A DNA stretch of 23,504 bases from CAYJLC01 sp964370735 (lineage in GTDB: Bacteria > Bacillota > Clostridia > Oscillospirales > Butyricicoccaceae). The notes beneath the pieces were generated by a model. That model was not told the origin of the DNA. It worked only from the letters and a program-made list of their open reading frames with translations, and ran no database searches. Location: NCBI GenBank assembly GCA_964370735.1, contig CAYJLC010000034.1:1-23504 (forward strand). Direction: 5' to 3'. Below, in pieces: positions 1 to 8,305 of this stretch (position 1 is its first letter; every line of letters starts with the position of its first letter). Both the position numbers and the translations under genes were made by a program.

Positions 1-44
1 TCTGAAACTTCGTCGAAACTCTGCGAAGCAAACGCGTGAGATAT

Positions 45-443
45 GTTACTTGTCAACAGCGACAAGTAACCAAACGCCATTCAAGGTGTTCCCCCTTGAA
101 AATCTCCCTTGGTGTTTTTGTTTTGTGCTGTTCTGACTTCGGCACGCTAAACTCTATACGTCCCTGCCTCGTAATTCGCTGTCGCTGTTTGTTCGTAATT
201 TCGACTTTTGTACTTCGGACATTTTGTGCCTTAGTTCTCGAAATTTGGGAAAATAAAGGCACCCTCTGTGCAAGCTGAAATTTCTCTTTTTATGAAATAT
301 AGCGATAGCGAATTTGTGATATGAAACGCATAGGTTAAGGAGTGCCGAAAGTATTTTTCATCATATAAGGAATACGAACAGGGGGATATTTAAGGGGGAA
401 CACCTTAAATGGCACTTGGTTACTTGCTGCTATTGGCAAGTAA
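45..443. repeat. Long imperfect inverted-repeat element (MITE-like or structured RNA)
   Basis: The two halves of this stretch are imperfect reverse complements. The outer small palindromes 45-70 and 420-443 match each other. The segment 71-109 pairs with 380-418 with few mismatches. Further in, TTCGGCAC near 139-146 pairs with GTGCCGAA near 343-350, and the AATTCGC region near 172-186 pairs with AGCGAATT near 299-313. A small central stem pairs GTGCCTT (226-232) with AAGGCAC (256-262). Arms are about 150 bp with about 100 bp between them. The short open frames across it look like by-products of the repeat, and no transposase is present. It could be a non-autonomous mobile element or a long structured RNA. 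No target-site duplication was identified. Confidence 0.6.
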
Positions 444-671
444 TGTAAACGTCCACCTATTTGATTTTAAATTTCACAAAATAACAGTCAAACCACTGCG
501 AAGCAAACGCGTGCACGTCAGGTGCTGTTACTTGCTGCTATTGGCAAGTAACGTAAACGTCCCTTGTTTAGTTTTAAATTTCACAAAATAACAGACAAAC
601 TATCGCGAAGCAATTGCGTGCACGTCAGGTGCTGTTACTTGCTGCTATTGGCAAGTAACGTAAACGTTCCC
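420..671. repeat. Tandem 107-108 bp repeats, each with an 8-9 bp palindrome
   Basis: The motif TTACTTGC-TGCTATTG-GCAAGTAA starts at 420, 528 and 635, giving periods of 108 and 107 bp. Between copies lie a shared AT-rich segment (AAATTTCACAAAATAACAG) and a second conserved block, CTGCGAAGCAAACGCGTG, at 496-513, varied at 605-620 and also present at 21-38 before the first palindrome of the window. The third unit breaks off soon after its palindrome. No Rho-independent U-tract follows the stems. The whole of 1-740 contains nothing I would call a gene. Confidence 0.75.
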
Positions 672-740
672 TTATTAGCATAATTTTACAACAAACAATA
701 CAAAAAATAGCGACCACATTATGTGAACGCTATTAATAAT

Positions 741-1433
741 TTAATTTTCTTCTTTACTATCTTCTACTAAATTTTCACCTTTAATAACATATTTTTCAAT
801 CGTGCAATAAACTGCAAATGTATTAGAAAAACACGCTAATGATAAAGTTATACAAAGTGGTAAAATAATTGTAAGTGGGAAAAACCAGAGGTTAATTATC
901 CCAAAAAGCACTGCTAATCCATATGCAATAAATGTCGATTTAAGTCCTACTATGCATAAAATAAAGCTATTTTTAAAGACATTTCCCATCGGCAAATGAA
1001 CTACTGTTAAAATTGGAAACACATAGAAAAATATTCCTGTCATAATAACTGAAACACCTAAAATAACATACGCAAAAATTTCAAAATTTGCTAAATAAAA
1101 ACTATATGCAATAAATGCAATTATATATGCAAAAATCATAACAGCCATTGCTATTGTTCCTTGCTTCCAATTTTGTTTAAATCCTTTGAAAAATTCGCTA
1201 ATAACACTAAGTATCGGCTCGTCACGAACCATTTTCGTTGTCACATGAGTTAATGCAGCATAGCTTGCTCCTATTGTAATAATCGGAATTGAGCACACAA
1301 TAAACAATAAATTCACTACTACTAAACTCCAAAACTCACGCATTAAAATTTCAAAATAAAGTGCAACGCCCTTTTTTTTAGGTGCATCTTTTGAAATTCC
1401 TGGTCCAGGTTTATTGTAATTTCTAAAAAACAT
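741..1433 (-). CDS. DUF624 (YesL-like) membrane protein
   Basis: A 230-residue integral membrane protein with about five or six hydrophobic segments, roughly at residues 35-58, 95-115, 118-142, 160-180 and 183-208. The N-terminal motif with KPGPGISKD followed by a long first helix, and the overall length, match the DUF624/YesL family. In Firmicutes that family is commonly encoded near sugar ABC importers; its biochemical role is unknown. AGGAG sits 7 bases before the ATG. The gene lies 62 bp downstream of the MsmK-type ATPase on the same strand, so the two are probably co-transcribed. The last 15 residues are acidic and likely cytoplasmic. The family call rests on sequence pattern, and I see no truncation. 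Confidence 0.75.
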   Translation of the reverse strand: MFFRNYNKPGPGISKDAPKKKGVALYFEILMREFWSLVVVNLLFIVCSIPIITIGASYAALTHVTTKMVRDEPILSVISEFFKGFKQNWKQGTIAMAVMIFAYIIAFIAYSFYLANFEIFAYVILGVSVIMTGIFFYVFPILTVVHLPMGNVFKNSFILCIVGLKSTFIAYGLAVLFGIINLWFFPLTIILPLCITLSLACFSNTFAVYCTIEKYVIKGENLVEDSKEEN

Positions 1434-1454
1434 AAATTTCTCCTATATATGCAC

Positions 1455-1484
1455 TAAGAGTGTCAGAAAAGTCTAACACTCTTA
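1455..1484. other. Intercistronic stem-loop
   Basis: TAAGAGTGT (1455-1463) pairs with ACACTCTTA (1476-1484), extended by AGA/TCT past one mismatch. It lies between the MsmK-type ATPase and the DUF624 gene. Read in the direction of those genes (minus strand), no U-tract follows, so a complete terminator is unlikely. A processing, stabilising or attenuating hairpin that lowers DUF624 expression is more plausible. Confidence 0.5.
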
Positions 1485-1495
1485 ATATTTTTAAG

Positions 1496-2605
1496 TTATT
1501 TAATAACTTTAGTTGTTTCTTTATCGAATAAGTGAACTTTATTCACATCAACAGCTAATTTGATAACTTCGCCATCAGTAGCGCCGTATCTTGGAGCAGT
1601 TCTAACGATGATTTTGTGTTCACCACAAACAAGGTACATGTAGATTTCAGCACCCATCATTTCAGCAAGTTCAACTTTAGCGTCGATAATGCTAGCTTCT
1701 GGAGCATCTACGAATACTGGCTCTCTGTGTAAATCTTCTGGTCTGATACCGAAAGTAACAGTTTTGCCAACGTATGGAGCTAATACGCCTGGAGCATATT
1801 TGCCTTCTGGAAGACGAACTGAGAAACCTTCGAAAGTAGCATAGTATTTACCAGCTTTTTCAGAGATAGCAGCGTCGATGAAGTTCATTTGAGGAGAACC
1901 GATGAAACCTGCAACGAATAAGTTACAAGGATTGTCGTATAAGTTTTGTGGGTTGTCAACTTGTTGGATGAAACCATCTTTCATAACAACGATTCTATCA
2001 CCCATTGTCATCGCCTCAACTTGGTCATGCGTTACATAGATGAAAGTTGTTTGTAAACGTTTGTGAAGTTTAGTGATTTCTGTTCTCATTTGGTTACGAA
2101 GTTTAGCATCTAAGTTTGAAAGTGGCTCATCTAGTAAGAATACAGATGGTTTACGAACCATTGCACGACCTAGAGCAACCCTTTGTCTTTGACCACCAGA
2201 TAAAGCTTTTGGTTTACGGTTTAAAAGGTGTTCGATGCCTAAGATTTTAGCAGCTTCGTTAACTTTTCTATCGATTTCTTCTTTTGGTTCTTTTCTTAGT
2301 TTAAGACCGAAAGCCATGTTTTTATATACTGTCATATGAGGATATAAAGCGTAGTTTTGGAAAACCATCGCGATATCACGATCTTTAGGAGAAACGTCGT
2401 TTACTAGTCTGTCGCCAATGTGAAGCTCACCAGAAGAAATTTCTTCTAAACCTGCGATCATTCTAAGAGTAGTAGATTTACCACAACCAGAAGGACCAAC
2501 AAGAATTATAAACTCTTTGTCTTCTATATCAAGATTGAATTCATGTACTGCCGTTACATCACCAGGATAAACTTTTTTAATATCAGTTAGTTTAATACTT
2601 GCCAT
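1496..2605 (-). CDS. msmK: MsmK/UgpC-type ATP-binding subunit of carbohydrate ABC importers
   Basis: A 369-residue CUT1-class sugar ABC ATPase. The nucleotide-binding domain shows Walker A GPSGCGKST at 37-45, the Q-loop Gln at 83, signature LSGGQRQR at 135-142, Walker B VFLLDEP at 155-161 and switch His193. After residue 235 comes the C-terminal OB-fold/TOBE regulatory region with GIRPEDL, typical of MalK/UgpC/MsmK. No permease or binding protein is adjacent, which is common: in many Firmicutes a single MsmK-like ATPase energises several sugar importers encoded elsewhere (family knowledge). The start follows GGAGG by 11 bases. An upstream SigA-like promoter at 2674-2702 overlaps that of the divergent AraC gene. 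Codon choice is cleaner and more GTT/GCA/GAA-biased than its neighbours, suggesting high expression. Confidence 0.9.
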   Translation of the reverse strand: MASIKLTDIKKVYPGDVTAVHEFNLDIEDKEFIILVGPSGCGKSTTLRMIAGLEEISSGELHIGDRLVNDVSPKDRDIAMVFQNYALYPHMTVYKNMAFGLKLRKEPKEEIDRKVNEAAKILGIEHLLNRKPKALSGGQRQRVALGRAMVRKPSVFLLDEPLSNLDAKLRNQMRTEITKLHKRLQTTFIYVTHDQVEAMTMGDRIVVMKDGFIQQVDNPQNLYDNPCNLFVAGFIGSPQMNFIDAAISEKAGKYYATFEGFSVRLPEGKYAPGVLAPYVGKTVTFGIRPEDLHREPVFVDAPEASIIDAKVELAEMMGAEIYMYLVCGEHKIIVRTAPRYGATDGEVIKLAVDVNKVHLFDKETTKVIK

Positions 2606-2662
2606 TTGAGAATACCTCCGAAAATTTTATTATTTTTTTATTGATTATTTACAAATAATCTA

Positions 2663-2691
2663 TTGATAAATCTATTATAACAGTGTATAAT
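2663..2691 (+). promoter_or_regulatory. SigA-type promoter of the AraC-type regulator
   Basis: TTGATA (2663-2668), 17-bp spacer, TATAAT (2686-2691). It predicts a start near 2698 and a leader of about 55 bases that carries three 20-bp-phased repeats. Confidence 0.75.
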
Positions 2692-2702
2692 GAATATATC
2701 AA
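2674..2702 (-). promoter_or_regulatory. SigA-type promoter of the msmK-DUF624 pair
   Basis: On the minus strand TTGATA (2702-2697) and TATAAT (2679-2674) are separated by exactly 17 bp. It points at msmK and overlaps almost completely the promoter reading the other way. An 8-bp perfect inverted repeat, GATTATTT-AC-AAATAATC (2643-2660), lies just downstream of the expected start. Confidence 0.75.
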
Positions 2703-2755
2703 GGGTAAATTATTGATATAAAAGATAAATTATTGATTAAAGGGGTAAAATATTG

Positions 2756-3133
2756 ATGTCAGTTGCTAATAACACACCACGACTTGTACAAAGAGCGGTA
2801 CTAATTATAGAGCAAAATTATATGTATTTATATGGGGTTGAGGACATATCCGACAAACTCGGAGTTTCAAAAAGCCATCTTATTAGAGAGTTCTCCAAAT
2901 ATATGGGTATATCTCCTTTAAAGTATCTCACAAAATTTAAGCTAGAACAAAGCAAGACACTGCTTGTTAGTGAAAAGCTACATATAGACACTATCGCAAA
3001 TATGGTAGGCTTTGCTAATGGCAATTATTTTTCAAAGGTTTTTCGCAAGGAATATGATATGTCCCCTACTGAATTTATTAATTCAACACCAATTATAATC
3101 GGTGGCACAAAGGACGAAAAGGTTTATTTATAG
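2756..3133 (+). CDS. Short AraC-family transcriptional regulator (DNA-binding domain only)
   Basis: About 125 residues forming a stand-alone AraC/XylS DNA-binding domain. The first helix-turn-helix is around residues 28-50 (VEDISDKLGVSKSHLIREF), the second around 77-100 (IDTIANMVGFANGNYFSKVF), followed by the family signature FRKEYDMSPTEF. The usual 150-200 residue effector domain is absent, so sensing must come from a partner, from another input or from autoregulation. Start choice: an ATG at 2756 is preceded by an in-frame TTG at 2753; AAAGGGG at 2739-2745 serves either, and ATG is preferred. It is divergent from msmK with overlapping promoters, so it most likely controls sugar-uptake ATPase expression. 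A strong terminator follows. Confidence 0.85.
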   Translation: MSVANNTPRLVQRAVLIIEQNYMYLYGVEDISDKLGVSKSHLIREFSKYMGISPLKYLTKFKLEQSKTLLVSEKLHIDTIANMVGFANGNYFSKVFRKEYDMSPTEFINSTPIIIGGTKDEKVYL

Positions 3134-3142
3134 AAAATAAAG

Positions 3143-3175
3143 AAAGAGGCTGTCGCAATGCGACAGCCTCTTTTA
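3143..3175. terminator. Strong, probably bidirectional terminator
   Basis: A 14-bp perfect stem, AAAGAGGCTGTCGC (3143-3156) with GCGACAGCCTCTTT (3160-3173), has loop AAT and T-runs on both strands. It lies between the convergent AraC-type and DUF2339 genes. Confidence 0.9.
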
Positions 3176-3211
3176 GTATGCAAATTTTCAGGCGTATACT
3201 GCCAATAAAAT

Positions 3212-6000
3212 TTATTTAATTTGCTCTGCTTTTTTATTATACATAAATACAATTACAAAACAGAAAAGTCCACTGATTATAAAGCTTAACACTCTTAAAA
3301 TCGAGTTTTCGTAATTCAAATCTACCAAAATCAGTTTTAATATACTAAATAATGATAAATATAGACCGAATAATCTAAACGATGAGATTAATTTATTAAA
3401 TCCGTAGAAAATGAATAGCATAGAAATCGCCATGCAAATTAAGCTTAGTAAATACGAATAATCTGTGTATTCTATAAACGAATATAGCACGAAATTTGTG
3501 TATAATACAAGTTTTATACCTAGGTAAAAACCTGACCATTTATTGAATTTTGATGTTAATGTTTCGTTTAAACCAACAAAAATAGCTGCCGTAGTTATTA
3601 ATACTATTATTAATTTTAATACTAGTGGTAAGGTTCCTATATACAAGTATGATACTAAATTTATTAAAAATACGAAGTTTAATATGCGATAATAGATATA
3701 AACTGCCTTATTTCTTGTGGTTAAGTCTAGTTTTTTCGTTAAATCTTTAAATTCATTTACCCCGATAGACGAGAAGTTTCTCACACATAATAAAATTATT
3801 GCAACCAAACAACCAGCCGACGCTAAAATTTGCGGTGAAAAATATGTGATAAACGAGCTCGTGCCGATTAAATCTCGAATTAGCCATACACCTTCTGAAA
3901 TAAATCCGTATATCAGCCATAATGTAATAGAAATATATAGAACATTTAACGTTTTAACCCAAGTATCTTTATAGAAATACACTAAAATCCCTACTAAAGA
4001 AATCAAGCTTAGTGCGTATAAAGTTAGTTCTCCGTCGGAACTTATAAACACTATAAAAGTTGATACTATGAATATTACGAGCCCTTCTAAATAAAGAGGG
4101 ACATCTTTTCTTAAAAGCCCATAAATCATAAGGGGAACGACGATTGGAAGTAGCATAAAATGGTCTAAAATATGTTGTTCAAACGATGCCATAAATGCTA
4201 CTGACGCCATTGCAATCACAATTCCAGAATAAATCGGACGTAAATTTATCGTGTGTTTTCTAAGCGAAGTAAACTCTGAAATTATAAACATTATCACGAA
4301 TGAAACGGCTAAAAGTGCATAAACATAACGTGTGTTTATAATTCCGTCAAATTTGAATATAAGTGAATAAATATTTGTAGCCGTTATAAAAAGCACGATT
4401 GCTGTAAGCACTGTCGACAACTCTTTGTTCGTATAATGTTTTGACATAAATACAGATTGTAATATAAATGCAAAATTATACACAATAATTATCGTTGCAC
4501 TAACCATAATAAGTGGTTGAGGGTCGTATGCTGTCAGCATGCTTTCGGTAACATAAGTCACTATTACAGTCGACATAATCGACATAATTGTAATAATCAC
4601 TTTACCAACATTGCTAAGTTTGTAGCTTGCAAACAAATATGCCGATGTCAGTATCACAAAATACACGATTAAAAACAAATATTGTTCGTTACTTTCATAA
4701 TTTGCAACGCCTAATGAAAGAGAGATTATCACCCCTATTTTACCGATTATACAATAAATCGACTTATCAAAGAACGTTGATAAAAATATGGTAACACATG
4801 CCCAAACGCCTGCTAAAACAAAGAATACGTATTGGTTTATAGCTCCGAAGAAAACATACGTTGCTAGTAATGATATGTAAATACTTCCGATACCCGTTGC
4901 AAAGAGTGCCGAGCCTAGACTTATTTTGCTTTTCTTTTGAACGATAAATCCAACAGCTGTAAAAGCAAAGCTAAAGATAAACATCATAGCAATTTGTAAT
5001 CCGTCTGTCATATAGTCGAACGCTAAAATCGCAAAACTTCCTATTCCGAAGAAAATAAGTATCGCTGCAAGCACTCCGAGAATATTTTTCGCAAATTTCG
5101 TTTCAAAATTCGACGAATTCTTTGGCATACTAGGTTTTTGTGGTGGAATATTCTGCTGAATTTGAGGGTTAAATGGGATTTTCGGCTCTACCGATGGATT
5201 TTTTGCATTTGCCATTGGCACTTCAGTAGGCGAAATAGGTTTTGTGTCGTTAATTTTATTTTCACTCAAAGGCTTTTCGTTTATGTTATTGCCTTGTGGT
5301 TTTAAATTATTATTTTGTGGTGGAACATTGCCATTTTGGTTGATATAAGTTCCATATTGTGGTGACACATTTGCGTTTTGCGGACTATTATTCCCATACG
5401 GTGGGTAATTTGCACCATTTTGTGGTGTGGTATTCCTATTTTGCACTGGAATATTTGCGTTTTGTGGACTATTATTCCCATACGGTGGGTAATTTGCACC
5501 ATTTTGTGGTGTGGCATTCCTATTTTGCGAAGGAATATTTGCATTTTGTGGACTGTTATTCCCATAAGGTGGGTAATTTGCTCCATTTTGTGGTGTGGCA
5601 TTCCTATTTTGCACTGGAATATTTGTGTTTTGCGAACTGTTATTCCCATAAGGTGGGTAATTTGCACCATTTTGTGGTGGGATATTCCTANNNNNNNNNN
5701 NNNNNNNNNNNNNNNNNNNNNNNNNNNNNNNNNNNNNNNNNNNNNNNNNNNNNNNNNNNNNNNNNNNNNNNNNNNNNNNNNNNNNNNNNNACTGTTATTC
5801 CCATAAGGTGGGTAATTTGCACCATTTTGTGGTGGGATATTCCTATTTTGCGCACTCTCTTGTCTTAAAACACTTTGATTTTCTGGATTTAAAGAATTGC
5901 TTGCACCAACAGTTTTTTCAAGCTTTGCAATATTTTGGCTTAAAATATTAATCTGTGAGCTAAGTTTGGCAATTTCTTCGGATAAATTTTGATTATCCAT
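3212..6000 (-). CDS. DUF2339 multi-spanning membrane protein with N-terminal coiled coil and Pro/Asn/Gln repeats
   Basis: One gene, interrupted only by the assembly gap. It starts at the ATG at 6000 after AGGAGGATTTT. Residues about 5-32 form a short coiled coil (SEEIAKLSSQINILSQNIAKL), followed by a low-complexity region built from 28-residue units containing PPQNGANYPPYGNNS. After a polar linker come more than 20 hydrophobic segments that run almost to the C-terminus, the layout of the DUF2339 family (function unknown). The reading frame differs on the two sides of the N run, but only because the placeholder is 100 bases: a true gap of 29+84k bases restores both repeat phase and frame, giving for example 933 residues if k=1. 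The gene follows the antiporter stop by 15 bases, so it is in the same operon. It has been read as two overlapping genes (3212-5614 and 5302-6000), which I regard as an artefact. Confidence 0.8.
5371..5855 (-). repeat. 84-bp coding tandem repeats (28-residue units)
   Basis: The block CCCATA(C/A)GGTGGGTAA begins at 5393, 5477, 5561 and 5645, an exact 84-bp period, and once more at 5800 beyond the gap. At least five units are visible, and the true number is hidden by the N run. Units differ by a few substitutions (PYGNNSPQ/PYGNNSSQ, IPVQNRNT/IPSQNRNA), so expansion is recent but not brand new. They encode an extracytoplasmic or cytoplasmic disordered linker before the first membrane segment. 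Confidence 0.9.
5691..5790. other. Assembly gap (100 N placeholder)
   Basis: Exactly 100 undetermined bases inside the 84-bp repeat array. The repeat phase across it (5645 to 5800 is 155 bp, 13 short of two units) shows the real length is not 100. Confidence 0.98.
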
Positions 6001-6015
6001 AAAATCCTCCTTTCA

Positions 6016-6930
6016 TTATCTCATTACAATATACACATTATACACAATATAACAAACTACAAGTATTGCTGCTGGAAACTTTTTAAGCTCTTTTGACTTC
6101 GCTAACGCTAAATAAGTGAAGACAGAAAGTGCTATAAATACGCCTAAATCATAAACTGAATTTGCAGTAACTGCTATCGGAGTTAGTGCTGTCGAAGACC
6201 CTAAAATAAATAGTAAATTAAAGATATTTGAGCCGACAACATTTCCTAATGCGATGTCACTTTCACCCTTTTTCGCTGCAACAACAGATGTCACAAGTTC
6301 TGGAAGCGAAGTCCCAATCGCAACTACTGTAAGTCCGATTATTTCTTCTGAAATACCAAAAGTTGTCGCGATAGTTTGTGCAGAATTAACAACAAAATCA
6401 CCACCTAAGATGATTAACGCTACACCACCGATAGAGTATAAAATTGCTACTGGAAGTGTTTTTGAAGGACCTTCGTCTTCAGATTTGCTTTTCATTCCTA
6501 TAACGACAAGGTAACAGATGAAAAATATGAATAAAGCAAGTAAAATAAACGCATCGATGCGAGAAATTTGCCCATCAAACATTAAACCTAGCGTTACAAG
6601 CGAAATGATAAACATAAACGGCATGTCTTTTGTCATAATTTGCTTGTGTGAATGTATTGGTTTGATTAATGCACAACAGCCTAAAACCATTGCGACATTA
6701 AAGATATTCGACCCTAAAACATTGCCAAGTGCGATTTCATTACTACCGGCAAGACCGGCTGTAATACTTACAGATGCCTCTGGAAGCGAAGTTCCGATTG
6801 AAACGATTGTAAGACCTACAATTACGCTTGGAATTTTTAAAAACGCTGCAATTTCTTTTGCACCATCGACAAAGAAATCAGCCCCTTTAACAAGTGCTAT
6901 AAAGCCTAGAATAAGTAATAGATACTCCAT
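6016..6930 (-). CDS. Calcium/sodium antiporter (CaCA superfamily, YrbG-like)
   Basis: A 304-residue inner-membrane exchanger made of two homologous halves of about five helices each. Each half carries the alpha-repeat signature: GTSLPE followed by GSNEIALGNVLGSNIFN (about residues 47-79) and GTSLPE followed by GESDIALGNVVGSNIFN (about 207-238). The paired GTSLPE and GNVxGSNIFN motifs, which form the ion-binding sites, are intact. Length fits the YrbG/CaxA bacterial group, which exchanges Na+ (or H+) for Ca2+. The ATG is preceded by AGGAG at 9 bases. A TTGTAA/TATAAT promoter lies upstream, and the DUF2339 gene follows after 15 bases. Ion specificity cannot be read from sequence. Confidence 0.9.
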   Translation of the reverse strand: MEYLLLILGFIALVKGADFFVDGAKEIAAFLKIPSVIVGLTIVSIGTSLPEASVSITAGLAGSNEIALGNVLGSNIFNVAMVLGCCALIKPIHSHKQIMTKDMPFMFIISLVTLGLMFDGQISRIDAFILLALFIFFICYLVVIGMKSKSEDEGPSKTLPVAILYSIGGVALIILGGDFVVNSAQTIATTFGISEEIIGLTVVAIGTSLPELVTSVVAAKKGESDIALGNVVGSNIFNLLFILGSSTALTPIAVTANSVYDLGVFIALSVFTYLALAKSKELKKFPAAILVVCYIVYNVYIVMR

Positions 6931-6964
6931 AAATAATCTCCTTAAAATTTTGTCTATTCTTCAT

Positions 6965-6994
6965 ATTATAACATAATTTAAACAAGTATTACAA
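6965..6994 (-). promoter_or_regulatory. SigA-type promoter of the antiporter-DUF2339 operon
   Basis: Minus-strand TTGTAA (6994-6989), 18-bp spacer, TATAAT (6970-6965), about 35 bases before the antiporter start. The rest of 6995-7142 is AT-rich with no gene. Confidence 0.6.
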
Positions 6995-7142
6995 GATTAT
7001 TTTACCAAATATATAATATTTATTCATCACAATTTCATTATAACAGCCTTTTTTCTCAAATTCAATAATCTTTATAATAGTTTAAGATTTATTTAAGAAT
7101 TTATGTGTATTTTGTGTTTATTTATTATTTTTTACAAAAACT

Positions 7143-7171
7143 TTGACATTTCGACAAATAAATAGTATAAT
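7143..7171 (+). promoter_or_regulatory. Consensus SigA promoter of the SLH protein
   Basis: TTGACA (7143-7148), 17-bp spacer, TATAAT (7166-7171): a perfect consensus. It fixes the coding start downstream, since an in-frame ATG at 7143 lies over the -35 box. Confidence 0.88.
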
Positions 7172-7199
7172 AAAACTAGCACAATTTAAGGAGGATACA

Positions 7200-8216
7200 T
7201 TGAAAAAGATAATTATAACACTATCAATTTTAGCTTTATTTATAGTAGCTTTTGCCAGTGGCACTGGTGGCTCTGAATCTGACCCTCTTGTAACTGTTTC
7301 GCAAGTTGAAAGCATGATTGATACTCATATCGATAGCTATATTAGCGATAAACTAAGTTCTCTCGACGAAAGTTACGTTGTTTCTGAACTTATCGAAGAT
7401 AAATTAACTCAAACTGGATTTGTTTTAAACGACACAATAACTGTAAAACCTGGTACAAAAATCATATTAAATTCTGGCGAAGTCAGTGTAACTGGTGGTG
7501 GAAAACTCATCGATATTAGCGACGGCAGAGATATTTTTAATCCATACTCGCTTTTACCAAACAAACCTTATGTCGTTGCCGAAAATTCTGAATTTTACAT
7601 TAAAATCACAAGTGCATCTGCAAAAATCAACATAATTGGCGACTTTTCTGTTTCAAACCCATACGAAACTAAATACGGAAGCTATGCAAACGCACTCCAT
7701 AGCCTAGGGCTATTTCTAGGAACAACTAACGGCTATGAGCTAAATCGCTCGGCGACAAGAACCGAGGCTCTTGTAATGCTTATCAGACTTCTTGGCGAAG
7801 AAGACGAGGCTTTAGCATACGAAGGCACTCATCCGTTCACCGATGTTGCTAGTTGGGCTACAAAATATGTCGCTTATGCCTATAACAAAGGCTATACAAA
7901 CGGGATTTCTGCGACTGAATTTGGTGCAAACAACACCGTTCGTGACATCGATTACTACACATTTGTACTTCGTGCATTAAAATATGAAGACAATGTCGAC
8001 TTCACTTGGCAAACATCTTTAGATAAAGCCTTGGAAATCGGTCTTGTAAGCGAAAGTGATGCGAATTTCTTTAGAGATTTTATCGTTTATGTTTCATATA
8101 ATGCATTAAACCTAAATATGAAAGGTTCTGAAAGCAAACTATCTGATTTTCTGATACAAAATTCAGTGATGACAGCCGAAGAATACAACCAATCGAAATT
8201 AATCGCAAGTAAATAA
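7200..8216 (+). CDS. Secreted S-layer-homology (SLH) domain protein
   Basis: 338 residues from a TTG start at 7200, 5 bases after AAGGAGG (7188-7194). A longer in-frame reading from 7143 would begin inside the promoter. Residues 1-20 form a signal peptide (KKIIITLSILALFIVAFA) without a lipobox. Residues about 30-150 form a mixed polar and beta-rich region. Residues about 158-285 contain one clear SLH repeat (ATRTEALVMLIRLLG ... HPFTDVASWATKYVAYAYNKGYTNG) and a weaker second one. SLH modules anchor proteins to pyruvylated cell-wall polymers (family knowledge). The N-terminal part may be a structural domain seen with SLH proteins in other Clostridia (memory, unchecked). It is monocistronic, with its own promoter and terminator. 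Confidence 0.82.
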   Translation: MKKIIITLSILALFIVAFASGTGGSESDPLVTVSQVESMIDTHIDSYISDKLSSLDESYVVSELIEDKLTQTGFVLNDTITVKPGTKIILNSGEVSVTGGGKLIDISDGRDIFNPYSLLPNKPYVVAENSEFYIKITSASAKINIIGDFSVSNPYETKYGSYANALHSLGLFLGTTNGYELNRSATRTEALVMLIRLLGEEDEALAYEGTHPFTDVASWATKYVAYAYNKGYTNGISATEFGANNTVRDIDYYTFVLRALKYEDNVDFTWQTSLDKALEIGLVSESDANFFRDFIVYVSYNALNLNMKGSESKLSDFLIQNSVMTAEEYNQSKLIASK

Positions 8217-8219
8217 AAT

Positions 8220-8254
8220 AAACTGCCACTATCTTTTTTGATAATGGCAGTTTT
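8220..8254 (+). terminator. Terminator of the SLH gene
   Basis: AAACTGCCAcTATC pairs with GATAaTGGCAGTTT around a T6 loop (one C/A mismatch), then TTTT. It starts 4 bases after the stop codon. A nearly identical copy lies at 10890-10922. Confidence 0.85.
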
Positions 8255-8305
8255 GCTTTATGTGGATTATTGTAGCATAGTGATGTCTTTGCAATTCTCG
8301 CTCTT

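Larger units (their letters stand above)
2639..2757. promoter_or_regulatory. Candidate operator array: five TATTGAT motifs
   Basis: TATTGAT occurs at 2639, 2661, 2711, 2731 and 2751. The last three belong to a longer repeat, RRTAAAWTATTGAT, starting at 2704, 2724 and 2744, an exact 20-bp period. The first two sit downstream of and on the overlapping promoters; the last overlaps the start region of the AraC-type gene. Direct half-sites spaced about two helical turns apart are typical of AraC-family operators (family knowledge). Binding by the neighbouring regulator is inferred. Confidence 0.55.

Noticed and set aside
36..278. Short open frames on both strands at 36-278 and 53-262, and at 409-591
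   Set aside because: They run through the inverted repeat and tandem units, have no credible ribosome binding site and their peptide similarity is just the DNA repeat translated.
420..671. CRISPR array
   Set aside because: Period is 107-108 bp with the intervening sequence also conserved, so there are no unique spacers, and no cas genes are near.
5359..5868. Plus-strand open frames through the repeat array and the gap, and a separate 232-residue minus-strand gene
   Set aside because: The plus-strand frames are antisense products of the 84-bp repeat. The minus-strand gene is the true N-terminus read out of frame after the 100-N placeholder.
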